This document shows, in pieces, positions 13,428-15,588 of a DNA stretch of 15,588 bases (positions are counted from its first letter, which is position 1; every line of letters starts with the position of its first letter). The notes under the pieces were generated by a model. The model ran no database searches and was not told the DNA's origin. It saw only the letters and a list, made by a program, of their open reading frames with translations. Origin of the DNA: Candidatus Nomurabacteria bacterium. Its GTDB lineage: Bacteria; Patescibacteriota; Minisyncoccia; Phycocordibacterales; UBA9973. Position numbers and translations under genes: made by a program. The stretch spans positions 1 through 15,588 of the forward strand of contig JAQBRC010000025.1 of the NCBI GenBank assembly GCA_028286705.1. The letters are read 5' to 3'.

Positions 13428-13634
13428 ATGAATAAACTAAGTACTCTTGATTGGCTCGCACTTATCCTCCTCATCGTTGGAGGCCTTAACTGGCTCCTCA
13501 TTGGATTCTTCAATTTTGATTTGGTAGCTGCGATTTTCGGATCAATGACAACTATCTCAAACATCATTTATGCGGTTGTTGGACTGGCAACTGTGTACGT
13601 GATTTTCCTTTCAGGAAAGCTCATGAAGAGATAG
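13428..13634 (+). CDS. DUF378 family membrane protein
   Basis: A 68-residue protein matching the DUF378 pattern: LDWLALILLIVGGLNWLLIG (first helix, about 7-27), FFNFDLVAAIFG (connecting segment), then NIIYAVVGLATVYVIFLSG (second helix, about 44-63) and a basic LMKR end. The full family length is present. Function of the family is unknown; it is a small two-helix inner-membrane protein common in bacteria. It is transcribed away from the P-type ATPase gene across a 109-base intergenic region that contains both promoters, and ends before a long hairpin terminator. Confidence 0.93.
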   Translation: MNKLSTLDWLALILLIVGGLNWLLIGFFNFDLVAAIFGSMTTISNIIYAVVGLATVYVIFLSGKLMKR

Positions 13635-13650
13635 TCTTCATTCGTTCCTG

Positions 13651-13696
13651 CACTCACGATAAAAGCCACGGTACTGCGTGGCTTTTATCGTGAGTG
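13651..13696. terminator. Perfect 20-bp hairpin terminator between convergent genes
   Basis: Arms 13651-13670 and 13677-13696 are exact reverse complements (CACTCACGATAAAAGCCACG on the left) around the loop GTACTG. It lies between the ends of the DUF378 gene (+) and the DUF1059 gene (-). There is an internal AAAAG/CTTTT block but no long U-tract outside the stem. Confidence 0.85.
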
Positions 13697-13702
13697 TTTC
13701 TA

Positions 13703-13921
13703 TTATGCGTTCTCAGGAGTCTTCTCCCATCCCTCCATAAACTTCTTGCTCCAATCCAACATCAATGGATCATCCTTCGGCATTGATTCGATAGAGGCAA
13801 CCATTTCTGGATGTGCTTCTCTTAAGTGATCCATTCCTTTGTTGATCATTTCTTCAGGAGTTGCGGCAGTAATTGCTGTATCGCACATTCCTCCCATTTG
13901 TCTGCAGGTCATTGTCTTCAT
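13703..13921 (-). CDS. DUF1059-like small protein
   Basis: A 72-residue protein beginning MKTMTCRQMGGMCDTAITA, followed by ATPEEMINKGMDHLREAHPE. The N-terminal CRxMGxxCD segment plus an EE...K.MDH.REAHPE helix matches DUF1059, described as a small putative metal-binding family; Cys6 and Cys13 and the histidines are the candidate ligands. The tail (about 45-72, MPKDDPLMLDWSKKFMEGWE) extends beyond the usual short domain. It follows the SRPBCC gene by 43 bases on the same strand and ends just before the hairpin at 13651-13696. A TATATA lies 7 bases before the ATG, so it may have its own promoter. Confidence 0.8.
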   Translation of the reverse strand: MKTMTCRQMGGMCDTAITAATPEEMINKGMDHLREAHPEMVASIESMPKDDPLMLDWSKKFMEGWEKTPENA

Positions 13922-13964
13922 AAGTATGTATATATAGTATTTAAATAATAATATTACCTGGTTA

Positions 13965-14378
13965 TTATACCTGCTCTACGTGCTTCTTAAAATTATCAAG
14001 AATAGCCTGCCATCCTCCACGCTGCATCTCTTCAGAATTTTCATGTTCCATTTCAAATGTTTCTGTAACTTCCACTCCATCCTCAGTTTCAGTAAAGATA
14101 ACCTCTACAGTTCTTCCATCTTCCAAGGTATACGCAATGAGTTTGTGCTCTTCAACTGCGGTGTAGGTGCCGATGAGGTCAAAAGACACTGAACCATCCT
14201 TTGCCGCCATCCGAGACAGAAATTGCCCTCCAACGGTCAGATTATTCTCTGCATGTGGACAACTCCAGTCATCTGAGGCGTGTAGCCACTCTTGTATGTC
14301 TGCTGGAGTAATAAAAGACCTCCATATTTTGTTTATATCTCCTTTAACTAAAACGCTTACTGTTATTGCTTTATTCAT
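13965..14378 (-). CDS. SRPBCC/AHSA1-family protein
   Basis: A 137-residue START-like (SRPBCC) protein of the AHSA1 type. Typical features are the N-terminal strand ITVSVLVKGDINKIWRSFIT, the segment PADIQEWLHASDDWSCPHA, LTVGGQFLSRMAAKDG, FDLIGTYTAVEEHKLIAYTL, and a C-terminal long helix with the GGWQAILDNFKKHV pattern. The fold forms a hydrophobic pocket; family members bind varied ligands or act in stress responses, and no specific ligand can be inferred. It is a single cytoplasmic domain of standard length. An extended -10 promoter lies 6 bases before the ATG and the DUF1059 gene follows downstream. Confidence 0.93.
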   Translation of the reverse strand: MNKAITVSVLVKGDINKIWRSFITPADIQEWLHASDDWSCPHAENNLTVGGQFLSRMAAKDGSVSFDLIGTYTAVEEHKLIAYTLEDGRTVEVIFTETEDGVEVTETFEMEHENSEEMQRGGWQAILDNFKKHVEQV

Positions 14379-14384
14379 GAATTC

Positions 14385-14393
14385 AGTATAGCA
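14385..14393 (-). promoter_or_regulatory. Extended -10 promoter of the SRPBCC gene
   Basis: TGCTATACT (TGn plus TATACT), 6 bases before the ATG at 14378 and no Shine-Dalgarno site. Same form as the P-type ATPase promoter. Confidence 0.6.
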
Positions 14394-14399
14394 GATTCC

Positions 14400-14427
14400 T
14401 TTACATTTCCTTGATTTAATGTATGCT
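14400..14427 (+). promoter_or_regulatory. Candidate promoter of the beta-helix surface protein
   Basis: TTTACA, 16-base spacer, TATGCT on the + strand, divergent from the SRPBCC promoter. It would start transcription near 14434 and leave a leader of about 65 bases before the ATG at 14500. A weak GAGA precedes that ATG by 7 bases. Confidence 0.35.
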
Positions 14428-14499
14428 TCGAATATTGAGCACTGTTGAGAAGCGGTGGTCTTTGAGGAAGTTATTAGTTAGATAATTAGAGATTTTTTT

Positions 14500-15588
14500 A
14501 TGAAATTAACACTTAAAAACAAGGTGTTAGCAGCTATTGCTGGATTGTTTGTTGTGGCCCTTTTGGTGGCAACTGCAGTACATGCAGACGGTGCAACACT
14601 ATATGTAGCGCAGACTGCGCCAACCACCATCGAAGGTGCTCTTGGTGCCGAAACGAACCCGTACACATCAATGCAAGCTGCTATCGATGCAGCACAGCCT
14701 GGCGACACAATTAATGTTGCAGCTGGCACATACAGCGCAAGTCAGTTTCTTGTTCTTGCTGCTAAATCAGGCATCACTATTCATGGTGCTGGAACAGACC
14801 TATCAACTGGAACAGTATTCCAGCTGACTGCCCAGTCTGATGGCTTCAAGGTGCAAGCAAACGACGTAACTCTTGAAAACTTTACTATTACTAACACTCC
14901 TACTCCTATTGCAAACTATGGTTTGCGCGCACAAGGTGTTAGCAACCTGACAGTTCACAACGTTACTATCAGTAACATGAAGAAGTCTGGCTTTGACATC
15001 AACGGTGTCTCTGGCTCTCATTTTTCAGGATTGTCAGCACAAAACAATGGCGGTAACGGCATTGCGATTAGTGACTCAAAGAATCTTGCTTTTACAGGTG
15101 TTACTACCCTTGGAAACGGGTGGGGCGGCGTTGCATTGTATGCAACTGGCGCATCAACATACGCTTGCGGTGTTGACTCTATCTCATTCGACAGCAACTC
15201 TTCTTTCAACGAAACAGGTGCGGTCTATACTGGTATAGACAACCCCGCTAATCCTGCATGTACTATTACGAACATCACACTTCCAAACTCTGTATTGCCT
15301 TACAAGGTAACATTGGCGAAAGGAAGTCGTGCACAGATTGATCCTCAGGATATCTATGTTAAGTCAATCGCTGATGCTTCACTGGTGGCTTCCACCCCTG
15401 CTATCGGCGGTACTCCTGCTTACTCAGCTCTTAATCCTGTATTGCACTCTACTGTAAATAACGGTGCATTAGTGGCAACAGGCTTCAGCCTTCAAAATGC
15501 TATCAATGCCGCTAGTGCAAACGACACAATAACATTCGCTTCTAACATCACTACCACTGCAGAGGTTATAATTACTAAAGCAATAACT
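14500..15588 (+). CDS. Secreted right-handed beta-helix surface protein (5' part)
   Basis: The frame is open from ATG 14500 to the window edge (363 codons), so the C-terminus is missing. Residues 1-29 form a signal peptide (KLTLKNK, hydrophobic core, ATAVHA cleavage site). The mature protein begins GATLYVAQ and contains a parallel beta-helix pattern: SMQAAIDAAQPGDTINVAAG (57-76), then short turns such as GITIHGAG, NDVTLENFTI, NLTVHNVTISN, GFDING, GIAISDSKNLAFTG and GGVALYATG. The motif returns near the visible end as GFSLQNAINAASANDTITF (328-346), so a second helix unit probably starts there. Pectate-lyase-like and adhesin beta-helices look like this, but no catalytic residues can be named. 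A cell-surface adhesin or S-layer-associated role is inferred. Confidence 0.88.
   Translation, partial: MKLTLKNKVLAAIAGLFVVALLVATAVHADGATLYVAQTAPTTIEGALGAETNPYTSMQAAIDAAQPGDTINVAAGTYSASQFLVLAAKSGITIHGAGTDLSTGTVFQLTAQSDGFKVQANDVTLENFTITNTPTPIANYGLRAQGVSNLTVHNVTISNMKKSGFDINGVSGSHFSGLSAQNNGGNGIAISDSKNLAFTGVTTLGNGWGGVALYATGASTYACGVDSISFDSNSSFNETGAVYTGIDNPANPACTITNITLPNSVLPYKVTLAKGSRAQIDPQDIYVKSIADASLVASTPAIGGTPAYSALNPVLHSTVNNGALVATGFSLQNAINAASANDTITFASNITTTAEVIITKAIT
14668..14718 (+). repeat. Beta-helix entry motif, copy 1
   Basis: Encodes SMQAAIDAAQPGDTINV. The copy at 15487-15537 encodes SLQNAINAASANDTITF; about 9 of 17 residues match, with the S.Q.AI.AA...DTI frame kept. Such a segment usually caps the start of a parallel beta-helix. 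Confidence 0.7.
15487..15537 (+). repeat. Beta-helix entry motif, copy 2
   Basis: Encodes SLQNAINAASANDTITF, matching copy 1 at 14668-14718. It suggests that a second helix domain begins here and continues past the window edge. Confidence 0.7.

Noticed and set aside
1..15588. Recoding of TGA to glycine or tryptophan
   Set aside because: All reading frames are intact under the standard code, and glycine and tryptophan are encoded by GGN and TGG throughout.

Overview
The window looks like a stretch of a Patescibacteria (Candidate Phyla Radiation) chromosome, probably Parcubacteria-like. The reasons are the pilin N-terminus (GFTLIELLVVIAIIGILASV followed by an ARxKARDAQRKSD-type segment), very compact gene spacing, many small proteins with a single membrane anchor, DUF5666-, DUF6496-, DUF378- and DUF1059-type genes, and almost no Shine-Dalgarno sites. 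No rRNA, tRNA, CRISPR array or insertion sequence is visible. The standard genetic code fits every gene. None of the 21 visible gene ends uses TGA (17 TAA, 4 TAG).

Positions 1-140 hold the 3' end of an unrecognised + strand gene and a terminator shared with the next block. Positions 144-5490 (- strand, read right to left) are a seven-gene operon: ECF sigma factor, two-helix membrane protein (likely anti-sigma), anchored DUF5666-like protein, MacA/HlyD adaptor with an extra domain in its hairpin, MacB-type ATPase, MacB/FtsX permease and a second anchored DUF5666-like protein. Gene junctions after the sigma factor are overlaps or short gaps. This is a candidate self-regulated envelope-stress or export module and the most interesting system here. 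A perfect 18-bp hairpin sits directly upstream of its ribosome binding site.

Positions 5547-7202 encode two cell-wall-related exported proteins: an MliC-type lysozyme-inhibitor domain protein, and a peptidoglycan-binding plus IPT/TIG protein. Positions 7234-10362 are a run of - strand single genes: flavodoxin-fold reductase, GIY-YIG protein, endonuclease/exonuclease/phosphatase-family enzyme, type IV pilin-like protein, a 59-residue DUF6496-like protein and an AT-rich S51 peptidase. Most carry their own -10 box 6-8 nt before the start codon, often inside the end of the preceding gene.

Positions 10363-14378 alternate in strand: a 60-residue membrane protein (+), a P2-type cation ATPase (-), a DUF378 protein (+), and a pair on the - strand (SRPBCC protein, then DUF1059 protein), separated by long perfect hairpin terminators. 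From 14500 to the window end a secreted beta-helix surface protein begins and runs off the edge. The 148-base gap at 10363-10510 is locally GC-rich but I see no gene in it. No gap exceeds 300 bases.
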